A DNA stretch of 64,000 bases, from the NCBI GenBank assembly GCA_021399445.1, contig JAJTUQ010000007.1, positions 620,001 to 684,000 of the forward strand, given 5' to 3'. The position numbers were made by a program, and so were the translations under genes. Of the stretch, positions 46,649 through 58,124 are shown piece by piece. The notes under the pieces were generated by a model that did not search any database, was not told the DNA's origin, and worked only from the letters and a program-made list of their open reading frames with translations. Source of the stretch: Xylogone sp. PMI_703. Lineage: Eukaryota > Ascomycota > Leotiomycetes. Position 1 is the stretch's first letter. Each line of letters starts with the position of its first letter.

Positions 46649-49277
46649 TTACCTTTTCTTCTTGGCTAATCTCTTTTCCGCTCTCACATCCTTCTTCAAA
46701 CGGGCATCTACTATCTTGTATCTGCCCTTGACACCTCTTGGTCTCCCAGCAATACCCTTGTTTCCGCCTCTTGCAACGACAACCTTGACCTGTTGTCTAG
46801 GTTTCTTCTTAGCGGCCTTGCTCATCAACTTTGCAATGCTGTCGGCCTTCTCTTTCTCCGTCATACCCTCCTCATCAGCAAGCATTGCTGATTTCTTGCG
46901 CAGTTTCTCTAGTCGCTGTGCTGCCTTGAACTTCTTCCTGTCCTTTGCTTCTCGTACTTTCTTGATTGGTCTGGCATTAAGTGCACGAAGCTTCTCTTTG
47001 ATAGCCGCAGCTGCGGCTGCTGTAATTGGACGGTGAGGCTTGTCGTGTTTACGTTCATCATCAAGGAACCAATCAGGAAGCCCATCACGGTCTTTAAATG
47101 CGTACTTATTGAAGCCTTCATCTACCAAATCTTGATGCGATTTCTGACCAGTTGCTATCTGGTGAGCTAGTGTCATTGCTTCGGCGGTAATGATATCAAT
47201 ATCTTCTCAATGTTAGTGTATATCTTCCAAAGATATTTAGAGAGAAGAGCACTTACCTCTACCGCTTTTACGATCTTCCTCTTCCCAATCATTGACGGGT
47301 ATAGATCGTTTTACAAGCTCGAAACCAGTATCTTCATCATCACTACTCTCTTCTTGTGTCTCGACCAGGGCTTTCTTTGAGATGGCCTTTGGCTGTGTCT
47401 TTTTGGCATCACTCGCCTGTTGCTCTCTTATTGTATCAAGCTCATCGAGGTCAGCGGAAAGTGTATCATCCTCATCCTCATCTTCTTCTTCTTCATCTTG
47501 CTCGTCCAAAGCTCCAATATCTTTGAAAATATCCTGATCAAAGAATTGACTTGCCCGTTTAGAAAGTCCACCTTTGCCTTTCCCAGTATTGTGCAATTCT
47601 GTTAGTAATGGTTTTTTTGGAGACGTCTCATCATCATCGTCTTCCTCGTCACTGCTATCTTCCTCCAGCTCCTCATCATCGTCGCTCTGCTCTTCACCCT
47701 CACTATTAGAAAACCCTTCCCATTCTCCATCATCATGTTCTTTGCGTGCTTTCTTCGCACGGTATTTGGCATCTGTGGCAGATTTACGCTCTTGATATTG
47801 CTCATACATAGAATCTAAATCCCTGTCAAGCCTGTCTGCTTCATCGTCTGTTTCCTCATCGTTTTCTGCAGAAGAACCTAGACCACTATCGTGGTCTGCT
47901 CGAGCATCTTTCTCTGTAAGAATTGCCATCTTTCCTTTAGCAATTTTATTTGCTACTCCAGCCTTGTCAATTGACTTCAATGCGAACATAGAATTATCCC
48001 CATTAGGTCCTGCTTGTTCTTGACCGATTTCCATGGGAGCCGTCATATGCAGTTGCATTCGGACTATCTCCTTTTGTTTCTTCTCATTTTCCTTGCGGCG
48101 CTCTCGCTTTCTCCGGCCCTTTTCTTTATCGTGCATAGCCTGTAGCTCCTCTTGAATCTTCAATTCCTCATCCATAGGCTCTATCTCTACAAGGTCTTCA
48201 GCTGTATCTTCCTTGACCGTTTTCTTAGAAGCAAAACCAAACTTCTCACGAACTTTCAGGCGCCATCTTAGAAGCATTCGGAATTCCTTTCGACCCAAGA
48301 CTTTGAGATCGGCACAACAGTTTCGGATTTCCTCCGTAGTTTCTGGAAGCTTGTCGAGAGCAGCAAGAGCGACGTCGCCATTTGGAGGCTGCTGGAAACT
48401 CAATCGATTCATACCCCCTAGAATCGCAATAGGATCGGTAGTTTGAATAAATTCACTAGCTGGTACTTCCTTAAACTGAGTCCAGTCACCCTCCTCGTAA
48501 CCCTCTCTCTTTCTTTTCTTGACCTCCGGATTGAACACTTTGGCTTCGTTATTAGGTGTAGGATCAGAAAGCTCGGCAAACACAGATCTTGGATCCAAAA
48601 ATCGGGGATCAATTCGTTTTGGAGCCTTGAAACCACGACACACGACGAAGATTTCGGCAGACACATTTCTCGACGAGGGTGGCTTTGTAGCCTCGACTTT
48701 GGTGAATAGTTGGTTAAACACCCACAGCAAACTGTTATAATCTTTTGATCGGAAGACCTTGGTGACGAATGTGCCGCCTTCAACCAAAAACTCGGTCGCT
48801 AGCTTCATTGATTGAAGAGCCAGTTCGGCCTGATTGAAAGAGTCCTGAACCCACGCAGTACCCACGTTAGGCGCACCATCATGTAGAACTGTATCAGCCT
48901 TCCAGGTCTTCAAGTGTTGGCGAATAGTAGCTCGACATTTTTCTGTTGTGATATCGCTCTGAAAGGTAATCACCCTCGGGATAGGTTTTATGGGAGATAG
49001 ATCGACACCAACAATAAGTGAACCGGTAGGCATAGTCTCTGCGGCAACCTGGCACCATGACTGTGGGAAAGTTAGCATTCAATCCTGAAGAAGAGTGGTG
49101 AGAGCATACTCCTGGCGCAGCGCAAAGATCCAAAAGAACCTTGCTCTTTTCCAAAAACCCATACTTCTTATTAAGTTGGATCAATTTAAATGCAGCTCGA
49201 GCTCGATACCCCTTCTCCTTAGCCAATTTATACCACTTATCCAATCGGCCTTTTCCATGCTTCTTCTGAATAGCCAT
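46649..49277 (-). CDS. spb1: Spb1, 27S pre-rRNA 2'-O-methyltransferase
   Basis: Three exons (49110-49277, 47257-49060, 46649-47202) give 841 residues. The start [20 protein letters not shown] is diagnostic for Spb1. The FtsJ/RrmJ domain fills residues 1 to about 220, with SAM motif [15 protein letters not shown] (Asp50 onward) and [14 protein letters not shown] middle DUF3381 region and long acidic and coiled stretches follow ([23 protein letters not shown]). The Spb1_C domain occupies the last exon, with [19 protein letters not shown] and [20 protein letters not shown]. Spb1 methylates the A-loop guanosine of 25S rRNA in nucleolar 60S precursors. It is convergent with the JmjC gene and divergent from CDT2. 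Confidence 0.96.
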
Positions 49278-49554
49278 TGCTGCAGACCTGGGCGAGTCCT
49301 TCGATAAGTGCTTGATTTTGCAGTATCTATTTCGGAGATATTTTTTTCGACATGCAAGTTCTCCACCGGGATCGGGATTATAATCTGCCGAGATCCTGAT
49401 AAGACAGCCTTATCGCGACACTGCTAATCGCGTGTTGAACGCGTTTTGACGTGATGGATCTAAGCCGGTCACCTCCGTCTCAATTGGGCTGTCGCCGTCT
49501 TCAGACACAGTTGACAGCGCTGTCGAAGCGTAGAGGCACAACCCGTTTCGAAAA
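49278..49554. promoter_or_regulatory. Divergent promoter, SPB1 / CDT2
   Basis: Within 277 bp, GATAAG (49398-49403) and CTTATC (49409-49414) form an inverted pair 5 nt apart, 121-137 nt upstream of the SPB1 ATG. CGCG-containing words (ATCGCGACA, AATCGCGTG, AACGCGTTT) follow towards CDT2. ACGCG is the core of fungal MBF cell-cycle sites, which would fit CDT2; that link is inference. Confidence 0.5.
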
Positions 49555-51814
49555 ATGACTCCTCGTGGGAATGGAAGTAATTTGGAACCTCAATTGCCAT
49601 CTAATTCCTCAGAACACTTAGGCTCAAGCCCACCTAGCCATGGCCGCATTGGAAGAAAGGAGCGACGCAATCCTTCAATTACTCCTAGGAAGTTCACGAA
49701 GTTCTTTACACCACGAACCACACGAGTCAGCTCAACAAGACACGCCCTATACGACATAACCCCTCCAGCAAATAATCGAAGTGGAATTCAATCGAGTCCG
49801 TTACGGCCGTTTAAAAGCATCAATGGACAGGAGAACAGCCCCACAGGTTTTACAAGAGAATTAAAGCGAAGAAAGCTATTACATACTACGGACTCTTCAC
49901 CAGAACGTGACAGTGTGGAGAAGAAGTTCCAAGACATAGAGTTTCTAACCAATTGCGGCAACGAAATAAGAGATGAAAACCTGCCTGATATACCATCATC
50001 GCCATGCGTAATGATGGAATCGATAATGGAGAGGGAGGAGGAAGGGCAATCACTATATAAGAGCAAAGTTAAAAAGAGAATTGTACCCATAGACAGTCGT
50101 GGGTTTGCGGGACAATTTGCACACCTAAGTATTGGTGCTCCAACCAAGTCTCGAAGGCAACGTTTTACATACCCAGTTAATGGTTAGTGATTATTCACTT
50201 TATATTTACCATCATTTACTAATTGAGATGCTAGACTGGAGAGATAACACAGCTTCGTTCTACACCAAGCCCACTGATGTTCATTTGTGCATGGGAATAG
50301 GGGGGCAAGAACGATGTATTCCTTTCTGTGCAGCAGGCTGCAACAGTAAGCAAAACTACTATACTATGTAGACGTATCATGACAGCTAACATCACTCAGC
50401 AAATAGCCTTGTTGCAATTGGAGATGAGGAGGGAAGGGTAAGGCTATTGGACTCAGCGAAGGGAGGGAAATCGCAATTCAAAGATGTGTTCCTTGCCTTC
50501 CGGGTCCATTCCAATGCCATCATTGATATGTCCTTCTCTCAAGACGATTCACTCCTTGCTACCGCTTCTGGAGATCAAACCGCAAGAGTAGTCGATATGG
50601 TGACCCAGACAACGATATCTATTCTCGGTAACCACTCAGCCTCTCTCAAACAAGTTCGATTTCAACCAGGGGACAACAACAATAGCGTTCTTGCAACATC
50701 AAGCAGAGACGGAAGTGTGCAGATATGGGATTTACGATGTAAAGGATCTGATGGTCCAGTTCAACAGATAGTCGACGCGGTACAGTCATCACCAGGCTCT
50801 CCAGTGAGGAAAGTAAGGTATGCCAACGCCATCAACAGCATTTACGATGCCCATCGGCCATCCAATGGGACTCGGAAATCTGTTTTAGCTGGTGTCCAAG
50901 ATGCCCCTTCCCGAGGAGAAGCTGCCGGAAGAATAGGCGATGTCTCAGTAACAGCCATTGCCTTCTTGCAACCTGGACTGGAACACATGCTCCTGACAGC
51001 CTCCGAAATGAACGCTTCCGTAAAGCTATGGGATATCCGATGTATATACAACTCCCGACGAAAATCCGCAACCCCAATATCCTGTACGAAACAGCCTCAA
51101 AGCCACAGCCAATGGCGCCATTTCGGGATCACCTCCTTAAACTTAAGCAGCGACGGTAGCAGATTATACACGCTCTGCAAAGACAACACCGTCTACACCT
51201 ATTCCACATCTCATCTCGTCCTAGGCCAAGCCCCAGAGCTATCCTCAAACATCCAGAATCGAAGACGTCCCCAGCAGGATATGGTCGAGGGACTCGGTCC
51301 CATGTACGGTCTCCGCCATCCGCAATTACACGCCACATCGTTCTACGTGAAGTCCGCGATCCGGAAGGCGAAGAATGGTCAATCGGAAGTACTGGCTGTT
51401 GGAAGCAGCGACGGGTGTGCGATCCTCTTCCCTACGGACGAGACATACCATACGAAGCAGTTCCGAGAAAACGCATCTGAATCTTCTTCCTCTTTCTCCT
51501 CTCAGGAGCCTACTCTACCAGGTCGGCCTCGACTTCGTCGGACTAGTAGCATGGGACTCTTCTCTAGACTTAATGACGATGTGCCCATCTCGCAATGCGG
51601 AACGGCTCTAATCAGAGGCCATGATCGAGAGGTTGGGTCTCTGACGTGGACGTCGGATGGGGAGCTCGTCACTGTAGGGGATGACTTCCTCGTGAGATGC
51701 TGGCGAGAGGGATCCGATGCACGGGACTTGAGAGTCGGGGGCGAGCAGGAAGGTAGACGGTGGGGCTGTGGATGGGCGGATGTGGACGAGATGTACGATG
51801 ATAATGATGAATGA
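49555..51814 (+). CDS. cdt2: WD-repeat protein Cdt2, CRL4 substrate receptor
   Basis: Three exons (49555-50182, 50235-50345, 50400-51814) give 717 residues. The N terminus is disordered and basic with SITPRKFTKFFTPRTTRV at residues 41-58. WD40 repeats fill about residues 210-700: SLVAIGDEEGRVRLLD, NAIIDMSFSQDDSLLATASG, VLATSSRDGSVQIWDLRC, MLLTASEMNASVKLWDIRC. Two WDxR boxes (WDLR, WDIR) are the usual DDB1-docking signature. The KVRYANAINSIYDAH stretch is typical of Cdt2/DTL. Cdt2 brings PCNA-bound proteins such as Cdt1 to the Cul4-Ddb1 ligase in S phase. The first intron ends at the TAG before 50235; an AG seven bases earlier leads to a stop. Another WD protein of CRL4 cannot be excluded. Confidence 0.8.
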
Positions 51815-52006
51815 TTAGACAGGCATATACGCTTTGGACAACTGATTCCTAGCTATGATAAAAGGCCTCCCGGGCTGTTACAAGTAGCACTGCAGATTAA
51901 TAATATAACTGTATGTGTGACCAGTTTTATTTGTTTTTTTACAAAGGGAAAAACTATGGACACTAGGAAACTATACAAATTCTTTTTTGATTCCACCACA
52001 CAAGGC

Positions 52007-54405
52007 TTAATATGCAATCAGATCTGTCAAACCATCCTCCTCACGCTTGAAGTTCCTGTGTTGAGAGATGTTGAAAGCGTATGCATCCAGGAACTTCTTC
52101 GCTCCCTTAATCAGCTCCAATCCCTTCTTGATATCAGAGAGGTCGCCAGGACCTGCTGCTGTTACGACACCGTAGGAATCAATGACATCGGCATTAGTAC
52201 TGAACATCATTCCATCAACGCTCAACGCATGTTGTACCAAGGCGACACCCTCACTAGTTGCGCCAATAGTCTTGCAATGACCGAAAGCTTCTCGGATCCA
52301 GTGGATGACGCGGCCCGTCTTCATCAAGGTCTTGATATGGTCACCACCGGGGATGTAAAGCGCATCAAACATTGTGCTGCGCATGCCTTCGAAATGGTGG
52401 TCTGGGAAGACAGCCTTTCCACTTGCTGGTTTGACATCTTGTCTTCTGATACCGATGGTGAAGCAGAAAGCTCCAGCAGCAGTCAAAGCTCCCTTCACGC
52501 CCTCGTATTCTGCGAGATTGAAGCCGTCGGCTATGAACAGGGCAACTTGTCGGCTGGCGATTGAAGGCTTGAAACCAAGAGCCTCGGGGGTGAATTCCAT
52601 TTGAGAGAGACCCTTGGCTCTCTTCCCATGGTTGGGTCGGCCGGCCTTCTGTGGGATCGGGCCACCAACTTTCTCAGCAACTCTTTGAGCTAGAGTGAGA
52701 TCGATATCGGCAAGACGCTCAGTCATACGCTCATACACAACTTTGTCGTCGCAATGATCCAGTTCAAAACTGAATGCATTAACAATGTGAGTCTTCTCAA
52801 CCTCGGACATCGAGTTCCAGAAAAGCTGGGCCTGGTTGAAGTGCTCCTTGAACTTTGCGGAATCTAGTCGTACCTTCATCGCAGTGATCTTCTCCGGGTA
52901 TTCAACATAGCCATTCTGGTGTTGAGTGGCTGGGGGGACGACAGATCCACGGTTTGGCCAGTAGTTGAATTTACCAGGGATGATCTTATGCTGAAGTTGG
53001 CCATCACGATGATGGTTCAAAACGGGGCAGACAGGCCTGTTAACTGGTAACTGCTGGAAGTTGACGCCCAGACGTGAAATCTGCGTGTCAAAATAGGAGA
53101 AGTTACGGCCTTGAAGAAGAGGATCATCTGAGAAGCCGATACCTGGAACTACATGAGCAGTACAGAATGCAACTTGCTCGGTTTGGGTGAAGTACTCATC
53201 AACATTTCTGTTGAGTTGGAGTTCACCAATGTATCTCACAGGGAAGATGTCCTCGGGCCAGACTTTGGTGGCATCAAGAATATCGAAGTCGAACTCGTCC
53301 TGGCGGCTTTCTGGGCAGACCTGGATACCGAACTTCCAGGATGGGAAGACGCCCATATGGATGGCAGTGTACAAATCCTTTCGATGGAAGTCCGGATCTT
53401 GACCCGCGAGCTTCAAAGCCTCATCCCAAACGAGAGAGTGGACACCGAGAGTAGGTGTGAAATGGAACTTGACGAAGTGTCGGACACCCTCCGCGTTTGT
53501 CAGAGTAAACGTGTTGACACCAAAGCCCTGCATCATACGGTACGATCTTGGAATACCTCGATCACTCATAGCCCACATGAACATGTGGGTTGCCTCTTCA
53601 TGAAGATATTGGAAGTCCCAGAAATTGTTATGGGCAGTCTGTGCTTGAGGCATCTCGGTATCCGGCTCAGGTTCTAGAGAGGATCAGTCTCTTGTTAGGT
53701 GTTAGGGATTCTAAGGGACCTCTCACTACTTACTGGCTGCATGGATGACATCAGGGAATTTAATGGCATCCTGGATGAAGAAGACGGGAATATCATTGCC
53801 AACAATGTCCCAGTTACCCTCATCAGTATAAAATTTCACCTATTGTGGAGGTTAACCCGTCTATTCTTCAACAATATTTCAATTTGCAGTACTCACAGCG
53901 AACCCTCTGACATCTCGAACGGTATCAGCACTACCACGGGAACCCAACACAGTTGAGAAGCGGACAAAGACAGGAGTGGTGCGGGAGGTGTCTGTCAGCA
54001 CACCAGCGCTGGTGACATCCGCTGCACTCTCGTACAACTTGAACTCTCCAAAGGCACCTGCACCACGAGCATGGACTACACGTTCGGGGATACGTTCATG
54101 ATCGAACCTCATAATCTAGGCAGCGTCAGTTTCCAACAATCTTATACAAGAGCTGCAATTGAAAGGCACACCTTCTCCCGAGCAATATTATCCTCAAGCA
54201 GCGAAGGACCCCGATGATCGGCAGTAGATGCAGAAAGCCAGTGGTCCGTGTCTGGGACCCTCACACCAGTGTCGGTGGTAATAGGGGTGGAGGTCGTTGG
54301 GTTTGCCATTCTCTCCTGCATGTCCTTGATCTTCTTGTTATGAGACAGGCTTCCTGCAACGGCCTCTCCGGCCTTTTGCACGGTACTCCCAAGAACCGAC
54401 TGCAT
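52007..54405 (-). CDS. Large-subunit (clade 2) catalase
   Basis: Four exons (54172-54405, 53897-54115, 53734-53839, 52007-53673) give 741 residues. The catalytic histidine is His93 in [14 protein letters not shown], the assisting asparagine Asn166 in [11 protein letters not shown], and the haem ligand Tyr380 in [13 protein letters not shown]. The C-terminal 130 residues (from about 605, [17 protein letters not shown]) form the class I glutamine-amidotransferase-like domain that marks large catalases. No signal peptide and no peroxisomal tail (ends LIAY), so it is probably cytosolic, like the spore-type CatA of Aspergillus rather than secreted CatB. It turns over hydrogen peroxide. Two perfect CRE sites lie in its 1.6-kb upstream region, which fits control by an Atf1-type bZIP under the stress MAP kinase (inference). 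Confidence 0.95.
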
Positions 54406-54661
54406 ATTGACTGATTAAATTGGAATTGGATTAATTATCGAACAAAGCAACCAGTGCTTGTTGACAGAACTATTTTAATTAGTGGTAAAGTAACAAATTG
54501 AACCAATCCAGAAATCCCCGGATATAACAAGACAACGAAGGTCCAGTTTGGTAAGATATTTGGAGGGATTGAAGATTCAGAAGTGAAGAAGAAAAGACAA
54601 AACAAAAACATTAAAAGGAGAGTTGTTTAGTGCAACAGCATTTCTGAAGCGTATCCTGATG

Positions 54662-54669
54662 TGACGTCA
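54662..54669. promoter_or_regulatory. CRE/ATF site TGACGTCA, proximal
   Basis: This perfect palindrome is the binding site of ATF/CREB bZIP factors. It lies about 257 nt upstream of the catalase ATG, next to a TATATAAA box. Confidence 0.6.
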
Positions 54670-55591
54670 ACCAAAAAGTTTATATATGTTGACGTATTCA
54701 GCAGATTGTTGATAGCGAGCGGGCACCAAAGAAGGTTGTTTCCACGGCATTATTCCCTACAGAGCCACAACTGCCATCTCGTCGAATGATATCATCCCAA
54801 ATAGAAAGCAAACCAATGGTATGGTTTCAATTATACAGAAGCTCCATTGGATTGGACCAGGCTGGGGACAATCACTGATGGGCCTTGCATCCTTAGTCCT
54901 GAGCGTACTGGAGATAAAGGTCCGTACCTCAAGCTTAGAAGTATGCTTCCTAGCAATGACATATCGCGCCAAGTCGATTTAAATTACCCAGTAGCGTGAC
55001 AGTAGCATCGTAGGCACCGTAGTATTGCATTGGTCATGCTTTAATGGAGCTGGTTCCGCTGCACTGCTGTTCGTTGAAGCTCAGCCAGAATAGGAGCTGA
55101 GGTAGTTGATCAAGATGCCGAAACCACTCCCCGATCTGAACAATCCCATCCTGAATCGGGCAATCGCCTCGAGCCCATAAAAAGACGGCGTTTATCTGTC
55201 CCCGTCTCCAGTCATCCGCGTGCTACCCGTGAACAAAAACACGCCTTGATCGCCGACCAAGCTTGGTCCCATGAACCAGCTGGGGGAGCTGGGGAGGTAG
55301 CAAAATGTACCTTACGTCAGTCCCAACTACCGCAGCAACAAGCAGCAGCCTTGCAGCAGGAGTGGACGCTTCATCCCTGCTACTGTATGTGTGCAGGTGT
55401 GCTCTGAGCTGTCCGTTTCTGCGGGGTGGAAAAGACCCAGCCGCGGAAGAGGTTCTAGACAAGCAAAAGAGGCCCGAGTGCAAGTTGCAGGAACTTGTAC
55501 TGTAACTGTAGGAGGGGGGAGGGGGTGACGGAAGAGCTGCAAAGGGGGCGGGGTAAAGGCGCGAGGAGCTTCCGAGGTTGGACTGTACCCC

Positions 55592-55599
55592 TGACGTCA
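55592..55599. promoter_or_regulatory. CRE/ATF site TGACGTCA, distal
   Basis: A second perfect palindrome lies about 1.19 kb upstream of the catalase ATG. It may act on the catalase gene, or be a chance match. Confidence 0.4.
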
Positions 55600-56032
55600 C
55601 CTCTTAATTCTCCGAGAGCTCACCTTCAGCTTCACCCCAGTATTGTGTTTACATACGGTGTAAGTTAACTTAATTCACCACAAAGGAAACTCAGAAGTAG
55701 TATTTTATCTCATATATTGGAAATATAAATTCCCGTTACTGCTGGAATTCCCAACTAAAAGAGTAGGTTCTATGACCCCGTGATCAAAATCCCACCCACC
55801 CCAACAAACAACCATATCGGCATAAATAACAAACCTGCTTCAACGTTCTAGAACAACCCAATCCCGCTCCCATCAAAAAATTAAAAGAGCAAAAATCACT
55901 GTAAAAATCCCATCCCTACCAACCCCAGTACAAGTAAAACCCCATGCATGCCCTCGTTCCACTGGACTAAGACTAGAAAGGGAAGAAGAAGAAGAAGCAA
56001 ACGTTCTAGCCCCTCCCTTCCCCCAACTTAAC

Positions 56033-57051
56033 CTAATAAGCCCAATACCAATTCTTGCCCTCAAAGCGGCGACCACCACTGCCGTTGCTGCCATTACTAC
56101 TGCCACTGCTATGACCTCTCAGAGGACCTTGACCACCCATAGGGGAAAGCAGCTCCAAAGCCCTAGCCGCCAAATCAACCAGCGCCTCATCCGGGAACAG
56201 CTCATTATGCTTTCGGAACCACCCCGCCGGGACCTCCCACAGACACTGATCAATCAGCAATCTGCGCAATCCACAATCGCCCTGCGTGTTCTCATAGATC
56301 CAGCCCAGCCAGCGCGTCTGCACCATGCCCCCCGTGGCAGCGCGCCAGGCCTCCAGGGCCGTGATGCAGTCGTCCTGCAAAGCTGGCGTGCCCAGCTTGC
56401 CGGCGAGTACCCACAGCTGGATGAAGGTCTCGGCGGGGAAGAGGAGTTGTGGGATTATGGAAGCGCCGTTGTAGAGCCAGGTGATGTACGCTGCGAAGAG
56501 AGCCGGGGAGGCGTTGAGATGGGGGGCAAGGTCGATGGTGTGGATGATGTTGTTGTGGGTTTGGGAAGGGAGGTCGGGGAGCTTGACGTTGATGGTTATT
56601 TTGGTTTTGTTCTTGGGTGATGGGGATTTGGTGAAGTTGCGCTTAGCGAGGAAGATGGACTTTAGGTAGGGAGAGTGGTGGAAGAGGAGGTCCCGGTGGA
56701 CTTCGAATTCGGCGTAGCCTGTGGCATGCTTGACGCGGATTCGGACCGTAGTGTGGATGTTGGAGAACGGGGTGAGGGAGACGGGTAGATCGTCGACTGG
56801 ACGGCACATTGGGACGAGTGCTTGTGAGTGCTCAGGGCTGCTGGCTTGGGTTGAGATAGTCTCAGAGCTACAGTCTGAAGTAGTAGCAGTAACAGTGGCA
56901 GTTGTAGTAACTGGTTGCTCCGTCTTGCCTGTGGTTTATATTAGAAAAGTGGAAGCTGTGTAAATGCGGGTGGTAACTCACAAGGAACATCAGCGCTGTA
57001 GTTCTCTTGTATATCTGTAGACATAGTAGGCGTGGTAGGCGTGGTAGACAT
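56033..57051 (-). CDS. BTB/POZ-domain protein
   Basis: Two exons (56982-57051, 56033-56928) give 321 residues from MSTTPTTPTMSTDI. The intron is 53 nt. Residues 25-65 are T/S-rich and disordered. The BTB/POZ fold follows: SNIHTTVRIRVKHATGYAEF, then FEVHRDLLFHHSPYLKSIFL, a lysine-rich insertion (TKSPSPKNKTKITI), then PALFAAYITWLYNGASI and a helical AGKLGTPALQDDCITALEAW. A BACK-like helical part with DCGLRRLLIDQCLWEV comes next. The tail is G/S/N-rich. Fungal genomes hold many such stand-alone BTB proteins, some of them Cul3 adaptors; the partner here is unknown. The insertion between BTB strands is longer than usual. Confidence 0.82.
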
Positions 57052-58124
57052 GGTTGAATGTTCTATTCAGGAAAATTCTAGAGTTTAGAAGACCTTGGTG
57101 GAAATGAAAATCTTAGAATGCAGAACACTTTGTTCAAGAATATGTGGTGGAAATGGAAATTTCGAATGAAGATGAAATAAAATTGCCAAGTTGAATGTGA
57201 AGTTGTGTGTGGTGTCGTATCACGGAAGTGAAGTGAAGATATCGGAAACCTCACATTTTCCAAGCCTCACAAGCACAAGCACACTGCAATTAGCGTACCT
57301 AATTGCAAGCATCTGTCACATAGATCCGCCCTGAAGACTCAAAGGTGAGCACAAGACTGCTGTGATAAAGTTGAACTGTTCAATAGACTTCACCTTCACA
57401 GCGGGTCATAAAGGAGACAAGTGTATATTTCTCTGCAATACATACACGAAAAATACATGCATATCAAAGAGGAGAAATTATAGACGAATCACTGATATAA
57501 TATTGAGAAAACGACTAATCTATACACGTACACAGCTTGCCATCATGGCACCAACCTCTGTGTCCCGCACTAGCCCAATCCCAAAACAAAACCAATCCGC
57601 CCAATTACGTACAGAGAAGAGATCTCCAGACAGCAAAACCAAAGCAGCAAACCAACGCAAAACAGACGTAACAATCAACGCAGTAGGCGACCATACCAAA
57701 CCAAAGCAAATAAAAATTAAGATATATATCGAACAAGGTATCTGAAGAAGGAATAAGTGAAAAAGGTCTGAAATATTAAAAACCAGTAATAATCGCAGAA
57801 AAGGACAGGGCAAAAAAACAACACAATGTGGGCCAGCCAAGAGGTGTGTAGACATTAAGCCGCGCAATGCGCTGTGACTAGTTTTTGTGTGAGATGAAAG
57901 AGAGAGAAAAAAGCCTAATATGACCGACCAGCCCCCGCATTGTTGCCCCGACCTCTGAAGGAAATGCCTTTATCGCTATATGCTGAAACAAAGGAGACAT
58001 GAAAACCCAAAAACATAAAGCAGTAACAACTAGCAAGCAAGCAAGCAAAAAAGCAAGACAAGATGGATATCAGGAAATCTAGTTGAACAGCTGACAAAAG
58101 GAAAACATAAAATCATCATCAAAT
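57052..58124. other. Intergenic region, BTB promoter and regulator 3' end
   Basis: The 1.07 kb is AT-rich and holds the BTB promoter and the transcription-factor 3' UTR. An AAGCAAGCAAGCAAGC-type run lies near 58031-58050. A 127-codon frame at 57362-57745 looks like chance. Confidence 0.5.

Larger units (their letters stand above)
54406..56032. promoter_or_regulatory. Catalase upstream region with CRE/ATF sites
   Basis: Only the catalase starts from this 1.6-kb region, as the next gene ends here. It contains TGACGTCA at 54662-54669 and 55592-55599, a half-site TTGACGTA at 54689-54696, and TACGTCA at 55314-55320. A minus-strand TATATAAA lies at 54679-54686, about 275 nt before the ATG. No coding frame is supported. 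Confidence 0.6.

Noticed and set aside
55223..55600. 125-codon frame on the minus strand upstream of the catalase
   Set aside because: No ATG at its start, S/P/L-rich chance composition, and it spans a CRE site.
57362..57745. 127-codon frame between the BTB gene and the C2H2 regulator
   Set aside because: Starts without a good ATG context, is lysine-rich from AT-rich DNA, and has no recognisable family.
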